A stretch of 19,289 nucleotides of DNA from an uncultured Flavobacterium sp. GTDB lineage: Bacteria; Bacteroidota; Bacteroidia; Flavobacteriales; Flavobacteriaceae. The notes beneath the pieces were generated by a model, which did not search any database, had not been told where the DNA came from, and saw only the letters and a list, made by a program, of their open reading frames with translations. Positions 7,370 through 15,298 of this stretch are shown here, piece by piece (the stretch's first letter is position 1; each line of letters opens with the position of its first letter). Location: contig CAMLFV010000019.1 of the NCBI GenBank assembly GCA_946479395.1, positions 1 through 19,289 on the forward strand, written 5' to 3'. The position numbers were made by a program, and so were the translations under genes.

Positions 7370-7377
7370 CAAATATA
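7370..7377 (-). promoter_or_regulatory. Possible -7 box for the lipoprotein gene
   Basis: TATATTTG on the minus strand matches TAnnTTTG, in the gap between the GAF gene and the lipoprotein gene. The nearest upstream TTG is 24 bases away, longer than ideal, so the promoter may be weak or the genes may simply be co-transcribed. Confidence 0.35.
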
Positions 7378-7381
7378 AAAA

Positions 7382-7840
7382 TTACCCTTTATACATTTCT
7401 GCAATTTCATCGGTAAGCCATTCCAGTAATTCCTGATCTTCATCGGTAAATGCGCTTGCGGTGTTTGAATCAATATCAATCTGACCTATGTTAATTTCAT
7501 TTACAATAATTGGTACAACAATTTCAGACTTTACATCAATATTACACGAGATATAATTGTCTTGCGCTGTAACATCATCAACCAAAAAAGTTTCATTGCT
7601 TTCGGCAACCTGTCCGCAAATTCCTTTTCCAAACGGAATAATTATGTGGTCTGTAGGTAATCCGGCAAAGGGACCCAAGTGTAATTCTCTCTTATTGGCA
7701 TCGGCAAAATAAAAACCAACCCAATCGTAATGTGCAACATTTAAACGTAAAAGATTACAAATTTCTTGTAATCGTTCATTAATGGTTTTGTCTGATTGTA
7801 TGATTTCTGTTAAAGAAATCTTTAATTGTGCTCTTTCCAT
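7382..7840 (-). CDS. GAF-domain free methionine-(R)-sulfoxide reductase-like protein
   Basis: A 152-residue single GAF domain of the fRMsr (MsrC/YebR) family, which reduces free methionine-R-sulfoxide in the cytoplasm. Family marks are HYDWVGFYF (37-45), LGPFAGLP (55-62), IPFGKGICGQVA (68-79), CNIDVKSEIVVP (99-110), the IGQIDIDS strand (118-125) and FTDED (131-135). Cys75 and Cys99 are 24 residues apart, the same spacing as two of the three active-site cysteines of the E. coli enzyme as I recall them (Cys94 and Cys118). The third, expected ten residues before Cys75, is His65 here. So the probable catalytic pair is kept but the extra cysteine is not. It is divergent from the HYC_CC_PP gene. 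Confidence 0.85.
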   Translation of the reverse strand: MERAQLKISLTEIIQSDKTINERLQEICNLLRLNVAHYDWVGFYFADANKRELHLGPFAGLPTDHIIIPFGKGICGQVAESNETFLVDDVTAQDNYISCNIDVKSEIVVPIIVNEINIGQIDIDSNTASAFTDEDQELLEWLTDEIAEMYKG

Positions 7841-7889
7841 ATTCTTTTTTTAGTAAATTTACAAAAAATTAAAACGCAGCAAAATTTAA

Positions 7890-8309
7890 ATGTTTCAACG
7901 CTATCTATATAATGTTTTATTAGCAGTTGCCGTACTTTTTTCGAATGTAGGGTTAGCGATTAATATTCATTATTGTGGAAACGAAATTGAAAAGGTTGAA
8001 TTGGGTTACGCTGCTTCTATAAATTGTGCAGAAGACACGCACGAAAAAGCGTGTTGCAAAGAAAAAAACGAAACGGTAAAGAAAGATTGCTGTAAGAACG
8101 AAACCATCAAGCAAAAAACAGACGAGGTTGTTATTAAAGTTTTTAATGTTCAGCAGTTTTCAGATTTTATAACACCTGTTGTTTATAAATTTCAGCCGCT
8201 TGTTATTTCTAAAAGTAATCTGCCAAAGAAAATCAATGTTACCTTTCGTTGCGAAAGTAATGCCCCACCTTTATACAAACTCTACAACCAGTATCTGCTG
8301 TACGCATAA
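7890..8309 (+). CDS. HYC_CC_PP family cysteine-rich exported protein
   Basis: A 139-residue protein with an N-terminal hydrophobic segment (about residues 5-24), likely a signal peptide or anchor. It has the three signatures that name this Bacteroidota family: HYC (27-29), CC pairs (55-56 and 67-68) and PP (126-127, in APPLYKLYNQ). Further cysteines are at 46 and 121, giving seven after the signal segment. Between the CC pairs the chain is highly charged. The function is not established, but the cysteines suggest metal or thiol chemistry in the envelope. It is followed after 46 bases by a TonB-dependent receptor and then an HMA-domain protein, so the three look like one metal-handling operon, perhaps for copper. 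Confidence 0.88.
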   Translation: MFQRYLYNVLLAVAVLFSNVGLAINIHYCGNEIEKVELGYAASINCAEDTHEKACCKEKNETVKKDCCKNETIKQKTDEVVIKVFNVQQFSDFITPVVYKFQPLVISKSNLPKKINVTFRCESNAPPLYKLYNQYLLYA

Positions 8310-8355
8310 TTACACATTTTTTACCAAAAGAATGTTTAATTAATTATGCAAATTC

Positions 8356-10587
8356 ATGAAATATACCTTAATGCTATTGTGCGCGTTTGGCGTGCACAAC
8401 ATTTATGCCCAAGATACTTACAAGGGCAAAGTTTTAGATGCTTATAATACATCTATAGAAAACGCAAATATCACGGTTAACGACAGCGTTGTTGCCACTA
8501 CAGATAAATTCGGAATGTTCGAAGTTACTTTAAACGAACCGTCGGTAGTTTATATTTATGCCGAAGGATACGAGGTTTTAGAAACCGAATTGACGGATAA
8601 AGACCAATTTTACACGTTTCAAATTCAACCTGAAGCTAGCTTAAGTGAGTTGATTGTAAACGTAAACAAGAAAAATACCGAACGCAATAAAGGCATTACC
8701 AATTCACAAACCATGAATAGTGGCGAGTTGTTAAAAGCGGCTTGTTGTAATTTGGCGGAGTCTTTTGAAACAAATCCGTCAATTGATGTGAATTTTTCCG
8801 ATGCCATTTCCGGATCAAAACAAATTAAAATGTTGGGCTTAACAAGTCCGTATATTTTAATTGCCGAAGAAAATATTCCGAGTGTTCGTGGGGCTTCGCA
8901 AGCTTACGGTTTATCGTTCACGCCGGGAACTTGGGTAGAAAGTATTCAGGTTACCAAAGGTGCGGGAAGTGTTGTAAATGGTTTTGAAAGTATTTCGGGA
9001 CAGATCAATACTGAATTGATTAAACCTGCAAACGATATTCCTTTCTTCTTGAATTTATACGGATCTACCGATGCGCGTTTTGAATTGAATGCTCATTTTA
9101 ACGAGAAAATTTCTGATAAATGGAGTACCTCTTTGTTTGTTCATGGAAATACCCGCGTTAAAAAGAATGATATGAATCACGACGGATTTTTAGATAATCC
9201 GCTGGGAAGTCAGGTAAATGTAATGAACCGTTGGCAGTATCAAAACCTAGAAAAAGGTTGGATTGCCTTTATTACGGCACGTTATATGAAAGATGAAAAA
9301 CAGACCGGAGAGATTGATTTTGATAAAAGACAACACAAATTATCAACCTTAAAGTGGGGATCAGAACTAAACACCGATAAGTTTGATGCCAGTACAAAAG
9401 TGGGTTATGTTTTCCCGGATCAGCCTTATAAAAGCTTCGGTTGGCAAAACTCGTTCAGCTATCATAAACAAAATTCGTATTTTGGTTTAAACCAATTCGA
9501 TATTACGCAACGCAGCATTTATTCCAACTTTTTATATAGTTCTATCATCAGCAATACGCTGCATAAATTCTCTACCGGAGCAAGTTTTATGCACGATGAT
9601 TATTCGGAATTCGTAGCAAATTACGGTAATAGAAATTTCGACAGAACCGATACAAGCTACGGTGCTTTCTTTGAATATACCTATGATAATGCCAATAATT
9701 TAGCGTTGATTTTAGGTGGAAGAATTGATAATTCTAACCGATTGGGAACTTTTGTAACTCCGCGTATGCACTTGCGTTACAATCCGTGGGAAAAAACAAC
9801 TCTTCGAGCATCGGCAGGTCGCGGAAAAAGATTAGCGAATATTTTTGCAGAAAACCAGTATTTGTTCGCAAGTTCACGTCAGTTTAATATTTTGAACGAA
9901 GGCGGAAAAGCGTACGGAATGGATCCAGAAATTGCTTGGAATTACGGTTTAAGTGTTTCGCAAGATTTTACTTTTTTAGGAAAGAACGCCAGTTTAACGC
10001 TTGATTTTTACAGAACCGATTTCCAAAATCAGATTGTGGTTGATATGGATCAATCTGCAAGAAGCGTTAATTTTTATAATTTAGAAGGAAAATCGTACGC
10101 AAATTCCTTTCAAGCTGAATTGAATTACAACATCATCAAGCATTTAAACTTAAGAACAGCGTATAAATATTACGATATTCAAACAACGTACGGCGACAAA
10201 ACATTAGAACGACCATTACAGGCTAAACATCGCGTTTTTGCTAATTTAGAATTTAGTACTCACGAAAATAACGGTAGTTATTGGAAGTTTGATGCTACTT
10301 GGAATTGGTTAGGTGCACAGCGTTTGCCTTATACGGGCGATAATTCTGCAGAAAATCAGTTGGCATCATATACCAATCCGTTTTCTACCATTAATGCACA
10401 GATAACAAAAGTGTTTTCTGATAATTTTGAAGTGTATGTAGGTGGTGAAAACATTGGTAATTATCAACAGCACCGCGTGATTTTAGGAGCCGATGATCCT
10501 TTTGGCAATGAATTTGATAGTACAATTGTATATGGACCAATTTTTGGAAAGATGTTCTATGGCGGTTTACGATTTAAAATTAAATAA
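8356..10587 (+). CDS. TonB-dependent outer-membrane receptor, probable metal uptake
   Basis: A 743-residue outer-membrane receptor powered by TonB. Residues 1-19 are a signal peptide (ends NIYAQ). A carboxypeptidase-regulatory-like beta-sandwich follows (about 20-95, DTYKGKVLDAYNTSIENANI). The plug is at about 115-220, with SILIAEE/IPSVRG-type strands and the GAGSVVNGFESISGQIN segment. The beta-barrel runs from about 230 to the end and finishes GGLRFKIK. The plug begins with an unusual Cys pair, Cys130-Cys131 (KAACCNLAESFETNPSID), which could bind metal. Length and layout are normal for receptors without the N-terminal signalling (STN) domain. The flanking Cys-rich and HMA genes point to a heavy-metal substrate or metal complex rather than sugars: no SusD partner is present. 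Confidence 0.9.
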   Translation: MKYTLMLLCAFGVHNIYAQDTYKGKVLDAYNTSIENANITVNDSVVATTDKFGMFEVTLNEPSVVYIYAEGYEVLETELTDKDQFYTFQIQPEASLSELIVNVNKKNTERNKGITNSQTMNSGELLKAACCNLAESFETNPSIDVNFSDAISGSKQIKMLGLTSPYILIAEENIPSVRGASQAYGLSFTPGTWVESIQVTKGAGSVVNGFESISGQINTELIKPANDIPFFLNLYGSTDARFELNAHFNEKISDKWSTSLFVHGNTRVKKNDMNHDGFLDNPLGSQVNVMNRWQYQNLEKGWIAFITARYMKDEKQTGEIDFDKRQHKLSTLKWGSELNTDKFDASTKVGYVFPDQPYKSFGWQNSFSYHKQNSYFGLNQFDITQRSIYSNFLYSSIISNTLHKFSTGASFMHDDYSEFVANYGNRNFDRTDTSYGAFFEYTYDNANNLALILGGRIDNSNRLGTFVTPRMHLRYNPWEKTTLRASAGRGKRLANIFAENQYLFASSRQFNILNEGGKAYGMDPEIAWNYGLSVSQDFTFLGKNASLTLDFYRTDFQNQIVVDMDQSARSVNFYNLEGKSYANSFQAELNYNIIKHLNLRTAYKYYDIQTTYGDKTLERPLQAKHRVFANLEFSTHENNGSYWKFDATWNWLGAQRLPYTGDNSAENQLASYTNPFSTINAQITKVFSDNFEVYVGGENIGNYQQHRVILGADDPFGNEFDSTIVYGPIFGKMFYGGLRFKIK

Positions 10588-10611
10588 TTAACAATTTAAA
10601 AATAAAGAAAA

Positions 10612-10959
10612 ATGAAAAAATACTTGGTATTAATGTTGGCTGTTTTAGGTGTTGCATTTACATCTACAGCTCAGGAAAAGAAAAACAAAAATGCAAAAGT
10701 AGATGTTGAAGTAAAAGGTAACTGCGATATGTGTAAAAAACGTATTGAAAAAGCTGCTTTTGGAGTGAAAGGAGTAAAATCGGCTGATTGGCATTCAGAC
10801 GATCAAACGCTTCACTTGATTATTGACGAAAACAAAACTACTGCATTAAAAGTTCAGGAATCGGTTGCTAAAGCTGGTCACGATACTAAAGATGTTAAGG
10901 CAACAAAAGATAATTATGAGAATTTACACGGTTGTTGCCAATACGATCGTGAATCGTAA
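10612..10959 (+). CDS. Secreted HMA-domain heavy-metal-binding protein
   Basis: A 115-residue periplasmic protein. A signal peptide (residues 1-20, ends STAQ) is followed by a short basic linker and a heavy-metal-associated (HMA) domain (about 29-97). The metal-binding loop is GNCDMCKKR, with Cys38 and Cys41 in the CxxC arrangement of copper chaperones and P-type ATPase N-domains. After the domain a C-terminal extension carries a second Cys pair (LHGCCQY, Cys108-Cys109), not part of a standard HMA fold. It lies 24 bases after the TonB receptor and ends at a strong terminator, so it is the last gene of the three-gene operon. It probably accepts or sequesters Cu(I) or a similar ion in the periplasm. 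Confidence 0.9.
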   Translation: MKKYLVLMLAVLGVAFTSTAQEKKNKNAKVDVEVKGNCDMCKKRIEKAAFGVKGVKSADWHSDDQTLHLIIDENKTTALKVQESVAKAGHDTKDVKATKDNYENLHGCCQYDRES

Positions 10960-10968
10960 AGAATTTTT

Positions 10969-11000
10969 AATAACCCCGAAATAGAAATTTCGGGGTTATT
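10969..11000. terminator. Bidirectional terminator between the HMA gene and aspA
   Basis: A perfect 14-bp stem (AATAACCCCGAAAT/ATTTCGGGGTTATT) with loop AGAA between two convergent genes. Its A/T ends give U-rich tails in both directions. The aspA stop codon is only four bases away. Confidence 0.9.
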
Positions 11001-11004
11001 TATT

Positions 11005-12399
11005 CTAATGCGAACTCAACATATTTTTTGGATCTAAATATCTGTCTAATTCTTCTTTGGTTAAAATATTTTGTTCAATAATTAAATCATAAACGCTCCG
11101 GTTTTCTTGCAATGCCTGTTTGGCAATTTTAGTACTATTTTTATAGCCAATTATTGGGTTTAATGCGGTTACAATACCAATGCTGTTTTGTACTTCGGCT
11201 CTTAAATGATCGGTGTTAGCCGTAATTCCTTCAATACATTCAACACGTAGCGTATCAATGGCGTTTGTTAATATTTCAATAGAATCAAATAATGTTAAGG
11301 CTATAATTGGTTCCATAACGTTTAATTGCAATTGTCCGGCTTCGGCAGCCAAACTCACCGTCAATTCGTTTCCGATTATTTTAAAACAAACCTGATTCAC
11401 CACTTCTGGAATTACCGGATTAACTTTGCCAGGCATAATTGACGATCCGGGTTGTTTTGGTGGTAAATTAATTTCGTACAAACCAGTACGTGGACCCGAT
11501 GTTAGCAAACGCAAATCGTTACAGATTTTGGATAATTTTACAGCCAATTTTTTTAACGCGCTGGCATAACCTACAAAACTGCTGGTGTCAGATGTTGCTT
11601 CGACTAAATTTTCAGCCAACTTAACTGGTTCGTTTAAAAGTGTAGCTAATTTTTCGGCACAAAGTTGCGCATATCCTTTGGGAGCATTCAATCCCGTGCC
11701 AATGGCGGTTGCGCCCATATTCACTTCTAAAAACTGAAAAGCCTGGTCTTGTAAATACGGAATTTCTTTCTTCAGCGTAAAAGCAAATGCTTCAAATTCC
11801 TGACCTAAAGTCATTGGAACGGCATCTTGCAATTGGGTACGCCCCATTTTAATCACGTTTTCAAACTCTTTTGCTTTTCTGTCTAAAGCAAAAAATAATT
11901 TTTCTAACGCATTGGTAACATGTTTTGATGATTGAAATAATGCCAGCTTTAATGCCGAAGGGTATGCATCGTTGGTAGATTGCGATAAATTAACATGATC
12001 GTTCGGAGAACAATACTGATAATCACCTTTTTGATGCCCCAATTTTTCCAAAGCGATATTTGCAATAACCTCGTTGGCATTCATGTTTACCGAAGTTCCT
12101 GCACCACCCTGAATCATATCAATAGGAAATTGTTCAAAATACTGATCTTTCAGAATATCCAAACAAGCTTGCGAAATAGCATCTTTCAGCGTTTCGTTAA
12201 TCAATCCCAATTCAAAATTCGTTTCAACTGCTGCTAATTTCACAACCGCTAACGATTTTATAAAAATGGGATACTGATATAATTTGTGGTTTGATATTTT
12301 AAAGTTGTTAATAGCGCGTTGGGTTTGCACGCCGTAGTAGGCATTTTCGGGTATCTGTAAATCGCCTAATAAATCAGTTTCTGTCCGAAAAGAGTTCAT
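11005..12399 (-). CDS. aspA: Aspartate ammonia-lyase (aspartase)
   Basis: Converts L-aspartate to fumarate and ammonia in the cytoplasm, as a homotetramer. The 464 residues have normal family length. The fumarase/aspartase superfamily signature GSSIMPGKVNP is at about residues 317-327 and supplies the flexible active-site loop with the catalytic Ser. Other conserved blocks are GGAGTSVNMNANEVIAN (about 99-115), SQSTNDAYPSA and MGRTQLQDAVPMTLGQEF. The opening RTETDLLGDLQIPENAYYGVQT matches aspartase better than fumarase, where the usual start is D..G...VP....WGAQT. It is a single gene ending at a shared terminator, 80 bases downstream of yraN. It feeds fumarate to the TCA cycle or to respiration. 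Confidence 0.93.
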   Translation of the reverse strand: MNSFRTETDLLGDLQIPENAYYGVQTQRAINNFKISNHKLYQYPIFIKSLAVVKLAAVETNFELGLINETLKDAISQACLDILKDQYFEQFPIDMIQGGAGTSVNMNANEVIANIALEKLGHQKGDYQYCSPNDHVNLSQSTNDAYPSALKLALFQSSKHVTNALEKLFFALDRKAKEFENVIKMGRTQLQDAVPMTLGQEFEAFAFTLKKEIPYLQDQAFQFLEVNMGATAIGTGLNAPKGYAQLCAEKLATLLNEPVKLAENLVEATSDTSSFVGYASALKKLAVKLSKICNDLRLLTSGPRTGLYEINLPPKQPGSSIMPGKVNPVIPEVVNQVCFKIIGNELTVSLAAEAGQLQLNVMEPIIALTLFDSIEILTNAIDTLRVECIEGITANTDHLRAEVQNSIGIVTALNPIIGYKNSTKIAKQALQENRSVYDLIIEQNILTKEELDRYLDPKNMLSSH

Positions 12400-12479
12400 G
12401 CTTTTTGTTTAAAATTACAAAAAATCTTTTAATAGGCTTTTAATTTATACGGAATATTAACAAATAAATAATTTAGCAG

Positions 12480-12836
12480 TTAAAAGAAATAATAGGCATT
12501 TGGTATGTGATTTATCTCGTTTTCTTTGCCTATAACCACCGAAATGATATCCAAACTTACTTCTAAATCTAAATCTTTATCTATGATGTACGCATTAGTA
12601 GCTTCTAAAATTAGTTTGATTTTTTTGTTGTTCACAAAGCTTTCGGGCTCGCCAAAATGAGTCGATGTTCTGGTTTTGACTTCGATAATTGCCAAAATGT
12701 TTTCTTTAGTAGCAATAATATCAATTTCGGCTTTTTTATAACGATAATTAGTTTCAAGAATAACATAATTGTTGGCTATTAAAAATTCTTTAGCCAATTG
12801 TTCGCCTTGTTTCCCAGTATCGTTATGCGTTGCCAT
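12480..12836 (-). CDS. yraN: YraN family (UPF0102) nuclease-fold protein
   Basis: A 118-residue protein of the UPF0102 family, which has an endonuclease-like (Holliday-junction-resolvase-type) fold but no settled role. The nuclease-like core is visible: Gly-x-x-GE in the first helix (GKQGEQLAKEFL, 8-19), AEIDIIA (36-42) and AIIEVKTRT (49-57), which together give the Glu...Asp...Glu-x-Lys pattern of metal-dependent nucleases. Length is normal. Its ATG lies one base after the stop codon of the LD-carboxypeptidase gene, so the two are co-translated. Confidence 0.93.
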   Translation of the reverse strand: MATHNDTGKQGEQLAKEFLIANNYVILETNYRYKKAEIDIIATKENILAIIEVKTRTSTHFGEPESFVNNKKIKLILEATNAYIIDKDLDLEVSLDIISVVIGKENEINHIPNAYYFF

Positions 12837-12837
12837 T

Positions 12838-13734
12838 TTAAATGTATTTTAGAGATGTAGATTCCTTATTGATGTTTAACGAAACTTTTGTTCCCAACTT
12901 TAAAGCGCGATTATCAGGAATGTGTCCGGCAGGAAAATCAAAACAAATTGGGAAATCATATTCCTTGCAAAGATCTAAAACAATTTGCTTAACATCGTAC
13001 CCAAACGGAATCTGGTTGTCGTGCATATCGGTCATTCCCCCAATAATCAATCCGTTTAAATCATCAAAATACCCGTTGCGTTTCAGGTTGTAAAACATTC
13101 GGTCGATATGATAAAGATATTCATCTAAATCTTCTAAATACAATATTTTATTTTTGGTGTTGATGGATGATTTCGATCCTAACAAACTATAAATAATCGA
13201 TAAATTTCCGCCAACAAGCAAACCTTCTGAAATACCTGTTTTATTACTTGAATTTGATGGGATTTCAATTTGATGATCTTCATTAAACAATGCTTGGCGT
13301 AATGTTTCTTTAGCTTCGGTCAACGCTTTTGGCACAGAATACGGCATAATGGCGTGCAAAGTGGCAATGCCTAAATTGTGAATATGGCTGTGTAAAACGG
13401 TAATGTCGCTAAAACCAATCACCCATTTTGGATTTTGTATGAATTTGGAAAAATCGAGTTTATCAATGATTCGAACGGTTCCGTAACCACCACGCGCAAT
13501 CCAAATAGCTTTAATGGTGTCATTATCTATCATTTGCTGTAAATCATCTGTGCGTTGTTCGTCTGTTCCGCCCAATTGATTCGCGTTTATATCAATGGTA
13601 GATCCAAAAACAATGTTCAATCCCCACGATTCAAAAAGCGAAACAGCTTCTTGCGCTTCATCTCTGGTAAAACTTCTTGCGGTACAAACCATTGCAACGG
13701 TATCGCCTTTTTGTAAATATGCGGGAATTTTCAT
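12838..13734 (-). CDS. LD-carboxypeptidase (peptidase family S66)
   Basis: Cuts the terminal D-amino acid from the tetrapeptide of murein fragments during peptidoglycan recycling. Numbered from the ATG at 13734 the protein has 298 residues and starts MKIPAYLQKGDTVAMVCTAR, typical of the family. The catalytic residues are recognisable: Ser109 in GFSDIT, Glu201 in LYLEDLDEY and His271 in AGHIPDN. The ARGGYG loop is at 80-85. The frame extends six codons upstream to a TTG at 13752; that start is disfavoured because a -7-like box (TATTTTTG, 13757-13750) would place transcription start inside it. Cellular site is cytoplasmic, as no signal peptide is present. It forms an operon with yraN. Confidence 0.92.
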   Translation of the reverse strand: MKIPAYLQKGDTVAMVCTARSFTRDEAQEAVSLFESWGLNIVFGSTIDINANQLGGTDEQRTDDLQQMIDNDTIKAIWIARGGYGTVRIIDKLDFSKFIQNPKWVIGFSDITVLHSHIHNLGIATLHAIMPYSVPKALTEAKETLRQALFNEDHQIEIPSNSSNKTGISEGLLVGGNLSIIYSLLGSKSSINTKNKILYLEDLDEYLYHIDRMFYNLKRNGYFDDLNGLIIGGMTDMHDNQIPFGYDVKQIVLDLCKEYDFPICFDFPAGHIPDNRALKLGTKVSLNINKESTSLKYI

Positions 13735-13849
13735 GATGATAATTTTAAACAAAAATAGTTTTTAATTGATATTTAGAAAACTATGTTGGTTTTATTTTAC
13801 CACAGATTCACAGATTTTTTTAAAATGATGATATTTTTTTGTTAAGAAT

Positions 13850-13912
13850 GTCAGGTCGAGCGAAGTCGAGACCTTTTTTAAAATCTACATCTCGACTTCG
13901 CTCGATGTGACA
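13850..13912. repeat. Dispersed palindromic repeat, copy 2 (two arms)
   Basis: Left arm 13850-13873 has core TCGAGCGAAGTCGAGA; the right arm (13888-13911) is its inverted copy (core TCTCGACTTCGCTCGA), with a 14-base A/T spacer. Outer ends are GTCA and TGAC as in copy 1. The surrounding region 13753-14038 holds no gene; it also contains CACAGATTCACAGATT at 13802 and ATCTGTGA at 13927, which may form an outer, weaker inverted pair. Confidence 0.85.
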
Positions 13913-14006
13913 AGTATTGTAGTAATATCTGTGACTTATTAAATCGACAAATAATAAATAACATTTCTTTAAGTTTTGATCTATTTAACCATAAACAAAA
14001 AATGAT

Positions 14007-14014
14007 TAAATTTG
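14007..14014 (+). promoter_or_regulatory. Probable -7 box of the bacilliredoxin promoter
   Basis: TAAATTTG fits TAnnTTTG. The expected upstream element is only TTTA (13984-13987) at 19-base spacing. Transcription would start near 14021, with a leader of about 18 bases. Confidence 0.45.
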
Positions 14015-14038
14015 TAAACAATTTTAATTTAAGAGATC

Positions 14039-14449
14039 ATGTATCCAGAAGAAATAGTAAAACCAATGCAGGCTGAATTAACTTCGGCAGGTTTTGAAGC
14101 ATTATATACATCAGAAGAAGTTGAAAACGCTTTATCAAAAGAGGGAACAACATTAGTAGTTGTAAACTCGGTTTGTGGTTGTGCGGCAAGAAATGCACGT
14201 CCAGGCGCAATTATGAGTTTAAACAACGGTAAAAAACCAGAAAATATTGTAACAGTTTTTGCAGGTGTAAATAAAGAAGCAGTTGATACAGCACGCGAAA
14301 AAATGTTTCCATTTCCACCATCATCACCATCTATGGCATTGTTCAAAAACGGAGAATTGGTGCACATGTTAGAGCGTCATCATATCGAAGGACATCCGGC
14401 AGAAATTATTTCAGAAAACTTAAAAGAAGCTTACAACGAACATTGTTAA
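14039..14449 (+). CDS. BrxA/BrxB family bacilliredoxin
   Basis: A 136-residue thioredoxin-fold protein of the YphP/YqiW (BrxA/BrxB) family. The signature redox motif is CGC, Cys46-Gly47-Cys48 in NSVCGCAARNARPG, which replaces the CxxC of thioredoxins. Known members remove bacillithiol from S-bacillithiolated proteins in the cytoplasm. The start MYPEEIVKPMQAELTSAGFE and full length agree with the family. The gene stands alone between a palindromic-repeat region and its own terminator. Its presence implies that the organism makes bacillithiol or a similar thiol, which should be checked by looking for bshA, bshB and bshC elsewhere in the genome. Confidence 0.93.
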   Translation: MYPEEIVKPMQAELTSAGFEALYTSEEVENALSKEGTTLVVVNSVCGCAARNARPGAIMSLNNGKKPENIVTVFAGVNKEAVDTAREKMFPFPPSSPSMALFKNGELVHMLERHHIEGHPAEIISENLKEAYNEHC

Positions 14450-14471
14450 TCTTTTAACTGAAAAAATATAT

Positions 14472-14502
14472 AAAAATCTATCGAATTTCGGTAGATTTTT
14501 TT
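14472..14502 (+). terminator. Terminator of the bacilliredoxin gene
   Basis: A 13-bp stem with one G-U pair (AAAAATCTATCGA against TCGGTAGATTTTT) and a three-base loop, followed by T residues. It lies 22 bases after the stop codon. Confidence 0.88.
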
Positions 14503-14510
14503 ATTTGTCG

Positions 14511-14518
14511 TATATTTG
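14511..14518 (+). promoter_or_regulatory. Probable -7 box of the plsC-desaturase promoter
   Basis: TATATTTG matches TAnnTTTG exactly. The upstream element is weak (TTTCG at 14486-14490, inside the preceding terminator). The predicted leader is very short, about 11 bases before the GTG start. Confidence 0.5.
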
Positions 14519-14535
14519 AACATAAATTACGTAAA

Positions 14536-15267
14536 GTGCACAAAATTTTATCTTATCCGTTAAGTATTGTATATTATTTTTTATTAAGCTTAAGCTTGTT
14601 AATTTTTCATCCGATACAATGGATTTGTTTGAATTTATTTGGATACCAGGCACATACACGCAGTGTTGTTATACTACAATGGTTTTTAATGCGCAGTGCC
14701 AATGTTTTAGGGACAACTTTTGCAGTAAAAGGACTTGAAAAATTACCCGTAAACAAACCAATTATTTATGTATCAAACCATCAGTCAATGTTTGATATTG
14801 TTTCCATAATTTGGTTTTTAAGCAAAACACATCCAAAATTTGTAAGTAAAAAAGAATTAGGCAAAGGTATACCAAGCGTATCGTACAATTTAAAACACGG
14901 CGGTTCGGTTTTAATAGATCGTAACGATCCAAAACAAGCATTACCTGCTATAAAAGGTTTGGGCGAATATATACAGAAACACAACCGTTCTGCAGTAATT
15001 TTTCCCGAAGGAACTCGATCTAAAAACGGTGCGCCAAAACGCTTTTCAGAAAACGGGGTAAAAATGCTTTGCAAATTTGCACCCGATGCTTATTTGGTGC
15101 CTTTAACAATAAATAATTCGTGGAAAATGTTCCGTTTTGGAATGTTTCCAATGGGGTTAGGAAGTGCAATAACATTAGAAGTACACGAAGCAATGAAAGT
15201 TTCCGATTTCGATTTTGCCACCCTATTCAAAAAAACCGAAGAAGCAATCGTTTCTTCCATAAAATAA
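14536..15267 (+). CDS. plsC: 1-acyl-sn-glycerol-3-phosphate acyltransferase (PlsC)
   Basis: Adds the second acyl chain to lysophosphatidate to make phosphatidate, the central phospholipid precursor. It is a 243-residue membrane-associated protein: an N-terminal hydrophobic segment at about 6-32, then the acyltransferase domain. The catalytic HX4D motif is NHQSMFD (His82, Asp87) and the glycerophosphate-binding motif is FPEGTRS (156-162). The start codon is GTG, chosen because the frame begins MHKILSYPLS as in related proteins and no other start lies before the catalytic region. The acyl-ACP desaturase gene follows after 31 bases, so the pair probably supplies and installs unsaturated chains. 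Confidence 0.93.
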   Translation: MHKILSYPLSIVYYFLLSLSLLIFHPIQWICLNLFGYQAHTRSVVILQWFLMRSANVLGTTFAVKGLEKLPVNKPIIYVSNHQSMFDIVSIIWFLSKTHPKFVSKKELGKGIPSVSYNLKHGGSVLIDRNDPKQALPAIKGLGEYIQKHNRSAVIFPEGTRSKNGAPKRFSENGVKMLCKFAPDAYLVPLTINNSWKMFRFGMFPMGLGSAITLEVHEAMKVSDFDFATLFKKTEEAIVSSIK

Positions 15268-15298
15268 CACAACGCAAGTTGTACAAAAAACAGTAAAA

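Noticed and set aside
13735..13752. TTG start for the LD-carboxypeptidase
   Set aside because: The ATG at 13734 gives the normal family N-terminus; the TTG overlaps a likely -7 promoter box.
14029..14367. 112-codon open frame antisense to the bacilliredoxin gene
   Set aside because: It is a shadow: the plus-strand frame has the CGC motif, a full family match, a promoter box and a terminator, while the antisense translation shows nothing recognisable.
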